Origin: Phytoactinopolyspora alkaliphila
GTDB lineage: Bacteria; Actinomycetota; Actinomycetes; Jiangellales; Jiangellaceae
Length of the DNA stretch: 64,000 bases
Reading direction: 5' to 3'
Assembly: GCF_010550695.1 (NCBI RefSeq)
Contig: NZ_JAAGOB010000006.1
Location: 296,707-360,706 of the forward strand
The first letter of the stretch is position 1. Each line of letters starts with the position of its first letter. A program made the translations under genes and the position numbers. The notes below the pieces were generated by a model. It was not told the origin of the DNA and searched no databases. It was given only the letters and a program-made list of their open reading frames with translations. This document shows positions 8,704 to 17,795 of this stretch, piece by piece.

Positions 8704-9120
8704 GTGAGAACCGAGACGACGGCGAGACGTGAACGTGGATCCATGGCCATCGAGGTCGTGCTCCTCGTGCCGATCCTGGTCGCCGTCATGCTTCTCGTCA
8801 TCGGCTTCGGGCGGTACGCCGACCGGCAGGGCGACGTGCAGTCCGCGGCCCGGGAGGCGGCGCGTGCCGCGTCGTATGAACGAGACATCGGCTCCGCGCA
8901 GGCAGCGGCACAGCAGGCGGCCAACCGGGCGTTGCCGGGCGGGCTGACATGCCAGGGTGTGGACCTGGGCGGCAGCAACTTCACCGCCGGCGGCTCGGTC
9001 ACGGTGCGGGTGAGCTGCCAGGTGAGCTTCGCCGAGCTGGCCTTCGCCGGGTTCCCGGGGAGCGCCACCATGACCGGGCAGAGCGTCGCCCCGCTCGACC
9101 AGTGGCGGCGGACATCGTGA
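8704..9120 (+). CDS. TadE/G-like minor pilin
   Basis: A pseudopilin of about 138 residues: basic leader, RRERGSMAIEVVLLVPILVAVM with the conserved Glu, one membrane helix, then AAREAARAASYERD as in TadE. Two cysteines are in the mature part. Start codon is uncertain: GTG 8704 has AAGG six bases upstream, and GTG 8701 is directly adjacent. The stop overlaps the next GTG start (GTGA at 9117-9120). Confidence 0.8.
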   Translation: MRTETTARRERGSMAIEVVLLVPILVAVMLLVIGFGRYADRQGDVQSAAREAARAASYERDIGSAQAAAQQAANRALPGGLTCQGVDLGGSNFTAGGSVTVRVSCQVSFAELAFAGFPGSATMTGQSVAPLDQWRRTS

Positions 9121-9557
9121 CGGCATCCACGCTGCGCCGGCACCGCGAGGCCCCGGAGCGCGGCTCCATCAGCGCCATGGTGATCGTGCTGATCGTCATG
9201 CTGTTCGCGGTCGCCGGTCTCATCTACGACGGCGGCCGGGCCATCAACGCCCGGCAGCAGGCCTTCGACGACGCCGAGCAGGCAGCCCGGGCGGGCGCGA
9301 ACCAGATCGATATCGACAGATTCCGCGCGGACGGCACCGTGGTGATCGTTCAAGGCGAGGCGGAGTATGCCGTGCGGCAGTACCTGGCCCAGCTCGACCG
9401 TACCTACACCACCGTCCGTGTCGGGGTCACCGGAGACTCGGTCGAGGTGGATCTTGGCCGCACGGTGCCCACTGGCCTGCTGCAGCTGGTGTTCGTGAGC
9501 AGCTTCGACGTCTCAGGCAGCGCCATCGCGCAGCCTGAAGTTGGAATTGGAGGATGA
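9117..9557 (+). CDS. TadG-like pilus-associated protein
   Basis: A 146-residue protein starting at GTG 9117. The N-terminus PERGSISAMVIVLIVMLFAVAGLIYDGG has the Tad pseudopilin leader, but Glu at +5 is replaced. The segment GGRAINARQQAFDDAEQAARAGANQID is typical of the short actinobacterial TadG/Flp-assembly proteins that lack a VWA domain. It probably sits in the membrane with its soluble domain outside. It is coupled to the next gene by ATGA. Confidence 0.75.
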   Translation: MTASTLRRHREAPERGSISAMVIVLIVMLFAVAGLIYDGGRAINARQQAFDDAEQAARAGANQIDIDRFRADGTVVIVQGEAEYAVRQYLAQLDRTYTTVRVGVTGDSVEVDLGRTVPTGLLQLVFVSSFDVSGSAIAQPEVGIGG

Positions 9558-12500
9558 CCGTGAGCCCGGTCGAGAACCCACCGCCACCGCCGCCTCCCTC
9601 GTCCGTCCGGCCCGGTCAGTCCGGGGCCACCGCGGAACCTGCGGGCGTCACCCGCGAGATCGGGCCGCAGCGTTTCCAGCGCTCAGCCGAAGCCGAGCCG
9701 GAACGCAACCTGGTCCAGGCGATCGTGGCGGGCCTGGCGCTGGCGCTGCTGGTCGTCGGGGTACCGGTCGCCCTGCTGGCGCTGGCCGGTCCGCCGCCGA
9801 TTCCCACGTCGCTGCCGAGTCGCGATGACCTCACCGGCACCATCGGAGCCGAGCAACTGGTGGGTGTCCTGGTCTGGATCGTCTGGCTGGCCTGGCTGCA
9901 GTTCACGATCTGTGTGCTGGTGGAGATGCGCAGTGCTGTCCGCGGCATCGGCCTGCCGTCCCGCGTCCCCATGTCCGGCGCGTCGCAGCGGCTGGCCAGG
10001 GTCCTCGTCGGCTCGATCCTGCTGGCGGCGACGGCCGCGGGGCAGGCGTCGGCGGCGGTGCCGGCCACCCCGGCGGACATGTCCGGCGCGGCGGGGAAGT
10101 CTGTCATCAGCGCGGCCGCGGTCACCGAGGACACCACCGTCGCGGGCACCGTCCACGAACGGGACGACAGATCCGAGTCCGGGTCGTCGTCGCGGTCGGG
10201 GCCTTCCGATCAGGCCGTGTACCGTCTCGGCGACATGGTCCTCGACCCCGAGGACGGCAAAGAGCTGCTGGGGATGAAGGTGTACGTGGTGCAGCCGCCC
10301 GAGGGCCGGTACCACGACAATCTCTGGGACATCGCCGAGCGGACCCTCGGTGACGGCCGTCGTTACCAGGAGATCTACGAGCTCAACAAGGGACGCGAAC
10401 AGCCGGACGGGCACGAGCTGTCCCTGGCCCGGCTGATCTACCCGAACTGGCTCATCGCGCTGCCCGACGATGCCACGGATGCCGACGTCGTCACGTACGA
10501 GGAGCCCGAGGCAGAGGCCGAGGAGGAACCGGCCGGCACCGGAGCCGGAGAATCCGGCGACGAGCCGGCCGCCGAAGGCGACGCTACCGGCGAAAACGCG
10601 AGCACCGAAGGCGAAGCCGCCGAGGACACCGGCGGCAAGGCACTCACCGGGGACGGCCGGGATGCCACCGGCTCCGGCACCGAAGGGGCCGCCGAGGCGC
10701 AGAACACCTACCGCGACCTGGTCTTCGGCGGCCTGCTGGCGGCCGGGGTGCTGGGCGCCATCGAGATGGTGCGCCGCCGCCGGCGCACGCCGGAGCCGGG
10801 CGACGACGCGCTCGAGGCCGAGGTGGCGCTGCGCGTCGGCGCCGACCCGGACCGGGCCCGCTGGCTCGACTACGCCCTGCGCAGCCTGGCGGCGCAATGC
10901 CGGGACGCGGGCACTCCGCTGCCGGCCGTCTACGCCGCCTACGTGGACAACGAGTCCGTCGACCTGATGATCGCGCCCGCTCGCCTCGACGCCCCCGAAC
11001 CGTGGGAGGTCACCGAGGACGGCCGCCGCTGGACGCTCGAGCGGGAGAACGTGGCCGGGGTGGGCCAGCCGATCGCCGACGGCGTGCTCGCTCCCTACCC
11101 GGGACTCGTCTCGCTCGGCCGGGACGGCGACTGGGACATTCTGATCGATCTCGAGGCGGCCGGTGGGCCGGTCAGCATCGTGGGCGACCCGGGTGCGGCC
11201 TTCGAGGTCGCGACCGCCATCGCCGTGGAGCTGGCGACCAACCAATGGTCGGATCATCTGCGGGTCACCGCCGCGGGCCTGCCGGACGAGCTGACGGTCT
11301 TCGAGCCGGGACGGCTGCGGCTGGTGGGCGACGTCAGTTCCGTCATGCCCGAGCTGATGTCGCGACGTGTGGACGGTCTCGGCCCGGATGTGCTGACCGG
11401 CCGGCTCGCGCCGGGTGGTGGCGGGGCGTGGATGCCGGAGTACGTGGTCCTCGGCACCGGCCCGGGCGAGGAGACCGCGGCCGCACTGACCGAGCTCACC
11501 AGTGCGGCGAGCCGTTCTCCGGTGGGCGTGGTCTGCGCGGGCGAGGTTCCCGGCGCACGCTGGAGATTGTCGGTCGACTCGTCAGGCACCATCGACGTTC
11601 CTGCGCTCGGCCTACGTTTCCAGGCGAACCAGCTCTCGTGGCGCAGCATCGAGGCGATCGCCGGCCTGGTGGACCCGGAGCGCTACGGCGGCGGTGACGA
11701 CCCGGACGGCCCGATCCTCCATGAGGCGTGGCTGCCCGAGGCGCGCCCGGAGATTCCGGAGCCGCCGGCCACCCTCGACGTGGCGCACCTGGCCACCGCG
11801 CCGGTCCGGGTGTTCGTGCTCGGCCCGGTGGAGGTGCAGTGCGCTCACGATATCGACGACGAGAGACGCGCGCTGGCCACCGAGATCGTCGTCTATCTCT
11901 CCTTGCACCCGGAGGGCGTGCACCCCACGGTGCTGTCCGCCGCGATCTGGCCTCGCGGAGTCACGGCCGCGGTTCGCGAGTCGACCTTCGCGCGGGTCCG
12001 TGACTGGCTCGGCGTCGATCCCGACGGCTCGCCGTACCTGCTGATGACGGCCGACGGCCGGCTGAAGCTCAGCCCGGACGTCATCCTGGACTGGGACGTG
12101 GTGTGCGGCCTGCTGCTGCGCTCGCGCGCCGCCCGGGACCCGAGGGAGGAGGCCGACCTGCTGCGCAAGGCGTTGCGGGTGGCGCGGGGGCCGGTGCTGG
12201 CCGACAGGCCACAGGGCCGCTACTCCTGGATCGCCCGGGCACGGCTCGAGCGGCTCGCCTCTGACGTCTTGATCGACGCCGCGCACCGTCTCTCGGTGCT
12301 CAGCGGCGACGGCGGCGATCCGGGAACCGCCGCGGCGGCGGCGCGGGCCGGCCTGCGGGTGCGCCCGGGAGAGCAGTTGCTCTGGCGGGATCTCCTGCAA
12401 GCCCAGCACGCCGCCGACGGCGCGGCGGGTGCGATGACGGTCGCCGAGGAGATGTCCGGCGTGCTCACCGGCCTCGGCGTGCCCGACCTCGAACCGGAGA

Positions 12501-12577
12501 CCGGGGCCCTGCTGGACGAGCTGATTCCCGGCTCCGGTGCGGACCGTTCCGGAGTGCACCGCCGCGACCTGGCCTGA
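9554..12577 (+). CDS. Membrane-anchored LysM and BTAD (SARP-type) domain protein
   Basis: A 1007-residue multidomain protein. A proline-rich start is followed by hydrophobic helices near residues 53-75, 98-122 and 152-172. A LysM domain lies around residues 250-300 (DNLWDIAERTLGDGRRYQEI), followed by an acidic low-complexity linker and another membrane helix near 390-408 before RRRRR. The C-terminus (about 755-1000) has a winged-helix and bacterial-transcriptional-activator region of SARP type (VFVLGPVEV, then RALATEIVVYLSLHPEGV). ATG 9554 overlaps the upstream stop. GTG 9560 has better spacing from GGAGG and may be the true start. It could link cell-wall state to the Tad genes, but this is inferred. 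Confidence 0.78.
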   Translation: MTVSPVENPPPPPPPSSVRPGQSGATAEPAGVTREIGPQRFQRSAEAEPERNLVQAIVAGLALALLVVGVPVALLALAGPPPIPTSLPSRDDLTGTIGAEQLVGVLVWIVWLAWLQFTICVLVEMRSAVRGIGLPSRVPMSGASQRLARVLVGSILLAATAAGQASAAVPATPADMSGAAGKSVISAAAVTEDTTVAGTVHERDDRSESGSSSRSGPSDQAVYRLGDMVLDPEDGKELLGMKVYVVQPPEGRYHDNLWDIAERTLGDGRRYQEIYELNKGREQPDGHELSLARLIYPNWLIALPDDATDADVVTYEEPEAEAEEEPAGTGAGESGDEPAAEGDATGENASTEGEAAEDTGGKALTGDGRDATGSGTEGAAEAQNTYRDLVFGGLLAAGVLGAIEMVRRRRRTPEPGDDALEAEVALRVGADPDRARWLDYALRSLAAQCRDAGTPLPAVYAAYVDNESVDLMIAPARLDAPEPWEVTEDGRRWTLERENVAGVGQPIADGVLAPYPGLVSLGRDGDWDILIDLEAAGGPVSIVGDPGAAFEVATAIAVELATNQWSDHLRVTAAGLPDELTVFEPGRLRLVGDVSSVMPELMSRRVDGLGPDVLTGRLAPGGGGAWMPEYVVLGTGPGEETAAALTELTSAASRSPVGVVCAGEVPGARWRLSVDSSGTIDVPALGLRFQANQLSWRSIEAIAGLVDPERYGGGDDPDGPILHEAWLPEARPEIPEPPATLDVAHLATAPVRVFVLGPVEVQCAHDIDDERRALATEIVVYLSLHPEGVHPTVLSAAIWPRGVTAAVRESTFARVRDWLGVDPDGSPYLLMTADGRLKLSPDVILDWDVVCGLLLRSRAARDPREEADLLRKALRVARGPVLADRPQGRYSWIARARLERLASDVLIDAAHRLSVLSGDGGDPGTAAAAARAGLRVRPGEQLLWRDLLQAQHAADGAAGAMTVAEEMSGVLTGLGVPDLEPETGALLDELIPGSGADRSGVHRRDLA

Positions 12578-12613
12578 ATCGGTGCGCCATCGCGGCCACC
12601 GCGGACTGTCCTG

Positions 12614-12641
12614 TTGCCGATTCGCACATGCCCGGTAGGCT
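12614..12641 (+). promoter_or_regulatory. Putative promoter of the WXG100 gene
   Basis: TTGCCG (12614-12619) and TAGGCT (12636-12641) are separated by 16 bases, resembling a sigma-70 type promoter about 60 bases before the WXG100 start. It would make the type VII genes a unit separate from the Tad operon. Confidence 0.45.
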
Positions 12642-12701
12642 CTGCCATGTCGCGTCCCGCCACATGGGTCGTGGCTGATTATCGATATAAGGAGTTACAT
12701 C

Positions 12702-12977
12702 ATGGCAGTAGGCGCAGAACTATCCACCCTGGCGGAGCTCTATCGCACATTCAATGCGAAGGGCGAGGACGCCGAGACCATCAAGAACGACGTCGACGGT
12801 GCGCTGGACAACACGGTCTGGGAAGGCACCTACGCGACGCAGTTCCGGGAGGCGTGGGAAGAGTACAAGCAGAACCTGATCACGCTGCGGGACGCGCTCG
12901 AGGGCGCGGCCCAGGACGTGCTCGTCAACCACAACAACATGGCCGAAGCGTTCGGCGAGCCGGACCGTCTCCCCTGA
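12702..12977 (+). CDS. WXG100-family protein (EsxA/EsxB-like)
   Basis: A 91-residue all-helical protein preceded by a strong AAGGAG RBS. It forms the expected hairpin: helix 1 (residues 5-40), a turn with VWEGTYATQF (W-E-G, about residues 45-54), and helix 2. Such proteins are secreted as dimers by type VII systems through an FtsK/SpoIIIE ATPase, which is encoded next. The classic YxxxD/E export signal after helix 2 is not obvious; the end reads NNMAEAFGEPD. No second WXG100 gene sits directly beside it, so it may act as a homodimer or pair with the proteins at 17786 or 23033. Confidence 0.85.
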   Translation: MAVGAELSTLAELYRTFNAKGEDAETIKNDVDGALDNTVWEGTYATQFREAWEEYKQNLITLRDALEGAAQDVLVNHNNMAEAFGEPDRLP

Positions 12978-13002
12978 GGTTCAGCTCTTCAAGGTTTCAC
13001 CA

Positions 13003-13039
13003 CGGTGGCCCGCATTCTTCTGAAGAATGCGGGCCACCG
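13003..13039 (+). terminator. Long perfect hairpin between WXG100 and EssC-like genes
   Basis: An 18-base arm (13003-13020) is the exact reverse complement of 13022-13039, leaving almost no spacer. In RNA this gives a stem of about 16 pairs with a tiny loop. There is no clear U-tract after it. It lies 26 bases after the WXG100 stop and could end most transcripts or protect the 3' end of the abundant WXG100 mRNA. Confidence 0.8.
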
Positions 13040-13130
13040 CCGTATGCAGGCGTCACGTGGACACTGATTTGTGCCGGTACCATGCTGGTCGGTGAAGAAG
13101 TGACCTACCGGAAAGCGGGAGTGTAGGGAC

Positions 13131-16100
13131 GTGCGGCTGCTGTTGAGTGCCGTGGCGGCGACCGATGGCGATGTCGTCGACCTGGCAGTGGAGTGCGACG
13201 ACAACGCCACGGTCGGCGACGTCGCCCGCCAGCTTGCCGCGCAGCTCAAGCCTGCCGCGCCGGAGCCGCAGATCGTGCGCACGGCCGGACGTCATCTGGG
13301 CGTGGTCGACGACGGCCTGGGCGGCGGGATGGAGACGGCCGCGACGCCGGAGCTCTACCTCGGTGGCACCGCACTCGATCCGAAGGCGCTGGTCAGTGCT
13401 TCGCCGCTGCACAACGGGGTCCTGGTGGGCCTCGGCGTGCCGCTGGCCGACGTGTTCGCCGAGCGCACCGGCGTCGTCGAGCTGCGCACCGTCTCCGGGT
13501 TCGGTGCCGGACGGGTGGACAGCCTGGCTCCGGGAAGCTACGACGTCGGGACCGGGCCGGCGGCGGCGATCCGCGTCCACGACCCCGGCCTGCCCGCCAC
13601 GGCCTTCCGGCTGGACGTGCGCCTCGACGGAACGGTGACGGTCACCCCGGACCCCGCGGTCACCGGCGAGGTGATGCCGCCGCCGGATCGCGAGTACCGG
13701 CTCGAAGGCCCCATCATCATCCCGAAGGACGACGACGAGCCCAAGAAGAAGCGCAAGCAACGGCGCAAGCGGCGGTACAAGAAGCTGATCAAGGAGCTCG
13801 ACCGGCTCAAGAACCCGCATCTGACCATCTCGGCGGACGACGACCGGCCGTACGCCCACATCGATCGGGTGCAGCTGGACAGCCCCACCGTGTGGCAACC
13901 CGGCACCGCCCTCGTGGTCGGCGAGGTGATGTTCGAGCTCGCTGTCCCCGCACCGCCGGACGCGTCCCTGTCGCCGAGCCCCAGCGGCGTCACGCTGGAC
14001 TACAACCGGCCGCCGAGGCTGTTGCCGCCGCCCCGCCAGACCGACTTCCGGCTGCCCAGCGAACCGCAGAAGCCGCAGAAGTCGCCGGTGCCGTGGGTGA
14101 TGGCGATGGGGCCGATGATCATGGGCGGCACCATGTTCCTCCTGATCCGCTCCCCCTACAGCTTGATGATCATGCTGCTAGCGCCGATCATGCTGGTGGC
14201 GCGCTATCGCAGCAACAAGAAGCAGCAGCGTGGCAACTACACCACCAACATGGAGAACTACGTCGAGCGGCTCCAGCGGATCAGCCGTCAGGCGTATGAG
14301 GCGCTCGTCCGCGAGCGCGGCGCACGGCGGCGGGACATGCCGGACCCGGCAGCCACGTTGCTGTTCGCCACCGGCCCACGGGCGCGGCTCTGGGAGCGCC
14401 GCCGCACCGATCCGGACTGGCTTCGGGTGCGCGTCGGGACCGCCGACATTCCCAGCGAGGTGAAGCTGACCGATCCGGCTCGCGACGACCACGAGCGAGA
14501 CCTGCGATGGACGGCACCCGACGTTCCGGTCGGCGTCGACCTGGCGGCGTCCGGCGTCACCGGGGTGGCCGGCGCCGACGGCATCCGCACGCTCGTGGCG
14601 GAGTGGATGGTCGCTCAGGCCGGCGCCCTGCACAGTCCCGCCGACCTCGCCATCGTGGTCCTCTCCGATCCGGACGGCGACGAGGCATGGAACTGGGTGA
14701 GATGGCTGCCGCATGCGCGGCGTGCGGACGACGCCGACGTCATCGCCGGAGTCGGCGTCGACGAGGAGACCACCAACCGCCGGGTGGCCGAGCTGATGGC
14801 CCTGATGGAAGCCCGCAAGGCGGTGCGGGACGACAAAGGCGGCGGCATGCTGGCCAGCCGCGACGTCGGCTTCAGCCCGCTGCTCGTGGTGCTGGACGGC
14901 GCCCGTCGTATCCGGCTGATACCCGGCCTGGTAACCCTGCTGCGAGAGGGCCCGTCGCTGGGGATTCTGTTCCTGTGCATCGACACCGAGGAGCAGCAGC
15001 TGCCGGAGGAGTGCCGTGCGGTGGTCTTCGTCGGCCCGGGCAACACCACGAAGGTCCGGGTCACGCAGAGCACCACGATCGAGGGCGTCCGCGCGGATAT
15101 CGTGCCGCCGGGATGGTGCGAGCGCCTGGGCCGCGCCCTGGCGCCGATCAAGGACGTCAGCACCGAGGACCTCTCCTCGACCCTGCCGGCGTCGAGCCGC
15201 CTGCTGGACGTACTCGGGATGGACCCGGCCACGCCGGAGGCGATCGAGCGCTGGTGGTCCCAGGTGGGCCGGACCACGAAGGCGGTGATCGGCGAGGGCG
15301 CCGACGGTCCCTTTGCGATCGACGTGCGCGCCGACGGCCCGCACGGCCTGGTGGCCGGCACCACGGGTTCGGGAAAGTCGGAGCTGCTGCAGACCGTCAT
15401 CGCGTCGCTGTCGGTCGCCAACCGGCCGGACGAGTTCACCTTCGTCCTGGTCGACTACAAGGGTGGCGCCGCGTTCAAGGACTGCAACAACCTGCCGCAC
15501 ACCGTCGGCATGGTCACCGACCTCGACGGGCACCTCACCACCAGGGCGCTGGCCAGTCTCGCGGCCGAGCTGCACCGGCGCGAGCATCAGCTCGCCGACG
15601 CCGGAGCCAAGGACATCGAGGACTACCTGGCCGGGCGGGAGCCGGACGACCCGCCGATGCCCCGGCTGATGATCGTCATCGACGAGTTCGCCGCACTCGT
15701 GGCTGAGCTGCCGGACTTCGTCAAGGGCCTGGTCGACATCGCCCGCCGTGGCCGGTCGCTCGGCGTGCACCTCATCCTCGCCACCCAGCGCCCGGCCGGT
15801 GTGGTGAGCTCGGAGATCAAGTCGAACACCAACCTGCGGATCGCGTTGCGGGTCACCGACCGCAGCGACAGCCAGGACGTGATCGAGTCGGCGGAGTCGG
15901 CCGAGATCCCGAAGTCGCTGCCCGGGCGTGCCTATGCCCGACTCGGGCACTCGTCGCTGGTGCAGTTCCAGTCGTCGCGGGTGGGTGGCCGGCCGGTCGC
16001 GCCCGACGCCGAGGTCGCGATCGGCCTGCGGGAGCTGTCCTGGGGCAGTATCGGTCGTGCTCCAGAGCGCGCGGGCCAGGCCCAGGCCGAGGAAGACGTC

Positions 16101-17795
16101 AGCATCCCCACCGACCTGGAGAGCCTCGTCAAGGCGATCAACGAGGCCTCGGACCGCACCGGGATCAAGGCACCGCCCCCGCCGTGGCTGCCGCCGCTCG
16201 ACGAGATCATGACGCTGGACCAGCTCTTCGACGAGCAGGGCGCCTCGGTCGGCACCGCGAACCGTCTGCGGCTGCCGTTCGGGATGGTCGACATCCCCAG
16301 CGAACAGCGCCGCGCCGTGGCCTACTACGACGTGTCCGGCGGCGGTCACCTGTCAGTCATCGGCGCTCCGCGCAGCGGCCGCTCCACTGTGCTGAGGGCG
16401 TTCGCCGGCGTCATCGGACGCGAGATCTCGCCACAGGACGTTCATCTCTACGGCGTCGACTGCGGAAACAACGCCCTGCTGCCGATCGTCGGCATGCCGC
16501 ACACGGGTGCCGTGGTCACGCGCGACCAGCCGGACCGGCTGTCCCGGCTCAGCGCCCGCCTACGGGCCGAGATCGGCCGCCGCCAGCAGCTGCTCGCCGA
16601 GCAGGGCTTCGCCGATCTGAGCGAGCTGCGCGCCAACGTGGCGCCGGAGAAGCGGCTGCCGTACATCGTCATCCTGTTCGACCGGTGGGAGGGCTTCAAG
16701 CAGGCGTACGAGAGCTACGACAACGGCCGGCTCGTCGACCTGTGGATGCAGATCATGCAGGAGGGCACCGGCGTCGGGGTGAAGGTCATCATGACCGGCG
16801 ACCGGACGAGCCTGGTCGGGCGGTTGAGCACCCTGATGGACGACAAGCTGATGCTGCGCATGACCGACATCGCCGACTTCACCTCGATCGGCATGCCCGG
16901 CAAGGAGGTGCCCGAGCACATGCCTCCGGGCCGGGCATTCCGCGCGGACGGACTACGCGAAACCCAGATCGCCCTGCTGACCGACGACGACGCCGGCACC
17001 GCCCAGGTGGCCGCGCTCCAGGAGATCGGCCGGCAGGCCGCGGCCCGCTTCGCCGACCTGCCGCGCCGGATGCGCCCGTTCCGGGTCGATCCGCTTCCCT
17101 CCAAGATCTCCCTCGCCGACGCCACGAAACTGCTGGAGAAGCCGCTGGCCGGCACCGAGATCCCGATCGCGGTCGGTGGCGACACACTGACTCTGCGCAC
17201 GCTCGACGCCCTCGACCACGGGCCGGGGATGCTGATCCTGGGGCCGCGCCGGTCCGGGCGCAGCTCCACGCTCCTGACCATGACCACGTCGATCCTGGAT
17301 CGCGGGTGGCGGGTCATGCTGGTGATGCCGCGGCGCAGCCCGCTGCGGACGCTCAGCGAGCACCAGGGAGTCGAGGTGGTGCTCGACCTGGAGGCCAAGA
17401 AGGACGAGGTACTGGCGGTCTTCGAGGAGTTCGCACCGGCCAGGGACCGGCCGCCGAGCGCGGTGATCATCGACGACGTCGAACTGCTCGGCGTGGACGG
17501 TCACGTCGTTGACGCCATCACCAAGCACCTCGGCAAGATCCGGGACTCGGGCAGCGTCATCGTGGCCGCCGGCACGACGGACGACCTCGGCAGCTCCTAC
17601 CGGGGCCCGGTGGCGGCCCTGAAGAAGTCCCGGTCAGGCCTGCTGCTCTCGCCGGGCGGTACCAGCGACGGCGATCACTTCGGGCTGAAGATCCCGCGCT
17701 CGCTCACCGGGGGTATGCCGCCCGGCCGAGGCATCTACGTCGCGGGCGGGCAGTGGCAGCTGGTTCAGGTCCCGGAGGCCGGCGCTCAGCGGTAA
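13131..17795 (+). CDS. EssC/EccC-like type VII secretion ATPase with N-terminal FHA-like region
   Basis: A 1554-residue membrane ATPase, the expected motor of a type VII system. The N-terminus has a ubiquitin-like stretch (1-85) and an FHA-like domain (about 130-190; SYDVGTGPAAAIRVHDP), then a very basic linker (about 204-219). Two membrane helices span about 320-362, followed by serial FtsK/SpoIIIE domains. Domain 1 has a full Walker A (GTTGSGKS, 743-750) and Walker B (VIDEF, D851/E852). Domains 2 and 3 have degenerate loops, GAPRSGRST (1078-1086) and GPRRSGRSS (1371-1379), as is usual in this family. The FHA N-terminus and length resemble Firmicutes EssC more than mycobacterial EccC. GTG start. 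No EccB/D/E or MycP gene is in the window. Confidence 0.88.
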   Translation: MRLLLSAVAATDGDVVDLAVECDDNATVGDVARQLAAQLKPAAPEPQIVRTAGRHLGVVDDGLGGGMETAATPELYLGGTALDPKALVSASPLHNGVLVGLGVPLADVFAERTGVVELRTVSGFGAGRVDSLAPGSYDVGTGPAAAIRVHDPGLPATAFRLDVRLDGTVTVTPDPAVTGEVMPPPDREYRLEGPIIIPKDDDEPKKKRKQRRKRRYKKLIKELDRLKNPHLTISADDDRPYAHIDRVQLDSPTVWQPGTALVVGEVMFELAVPAPPDASLSPSPSGVTLDYNRPPRLLPPPRQTDFRLPSEPQKPQKSPVPWVMAMGPMIMGGTMFLLIRSPYSLMIMLLAPIMLVARYRSNKKQQRGNYTTNMENYVERLQRISRQAYEALVRERGARRRDMPDPAATLLFATGPRARLWERRRTDPDWLRVRVGTADIPSEVKLTDPARDDHERDLRWTAPDVPVGVDLAASGVTGVAGADGIRTLVAEWMVAQAGALHSPADLAIVVLSDPDGDEAWNWVRWLPHARRADDADVIAGVGVDEETTNRRVAELMALMEARKAVRDDKGGGMLASRDVGFSPLLVVLDGARRIRLIPGLVTLLREGPSLGILFLCIDTEEQQLPEECRAVVFVGPGNTTKVRVTQSTTIEGVRADIVPPGWCERLGRALAPIKDVSTEDLSSTLPASSRLLDVLGMDPATPEAIERWWSQVGRTTKAVIGEGADGPFAIDVRADGPHGLVAGTTGSGKSELLQTVIASLSVANRPDEFTFVLVDYKGGAAFKDCNNLPHTVGMVTDLDGHLTTRALASLAAELHRREHQLADAGAKDIEDYLAGREPDDPPMPRLMIVIDEFAALVAELPDFVKGLVDIARRGRSLGVHLILATQRPAGVVSSEIKSNTNLRIALRVTDRSDSQDVIESAESAEIPKSLPGRAYARLGHSSLVQFQSSRVGGRPVAPDAEVAIGLRELSWGSIGRAPERAGQAQAEEDVSIPTDLESLVKAINEASDRTGIKAPPPPWLPPLDEIMTLDQLFDEQGASVGTANRLRLPFGMVDIPSEQRRAVAYYDVSGGGHLSVIGAPRSGRSTVLRAFAGVIGREISPQDVHLYGVDCGNNALLPIVGMPHTGAVVTRDQPDRLSRLSARLRAEIGRRQQLLAEQGFADLSELRANVAPEKRLPYIVILFDRWEGFKQAYESYDNGRLVDLWMQIMQEGTGVGVKVIMTGDRTSLVGRLSTLMDDKLMLRMTDIADFTSIGMPGKEVPEHMPPGRAFRADGLRETQIALLTDDDAGTAQVAALQEIGRQAAARFADLPRRMRPFRVDPLPSKISLADATKLLEKPLAGTEIPIAVGGDTLTLRTLDALDHGPGMLILGPRRSGRSSTLLTMTTSILDRGWRVMLVMPRRSPLRTLSEHQGVEVVLDLEAKKDEVLAVFEEFAPARDRPPSAVIIDDVELLGVDGHVVDAITKHLGKIRDSGSVIVAAGTTDDLGSSYRGPVAALKKSRSGLLLSPGGTSDGDHFGLKIPRSLTGGMPPGRGIYVAGGQWQLVQVPEAGAQR

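Noticed and set aside
14178..16349. A long minus-strand open frame opposite the EssC-like gene
   Set aside because: Its composition is His/Arg/Gln-rich and unlike real proteins, while the plus strand holds FtsK/SpoIIIE motifs.
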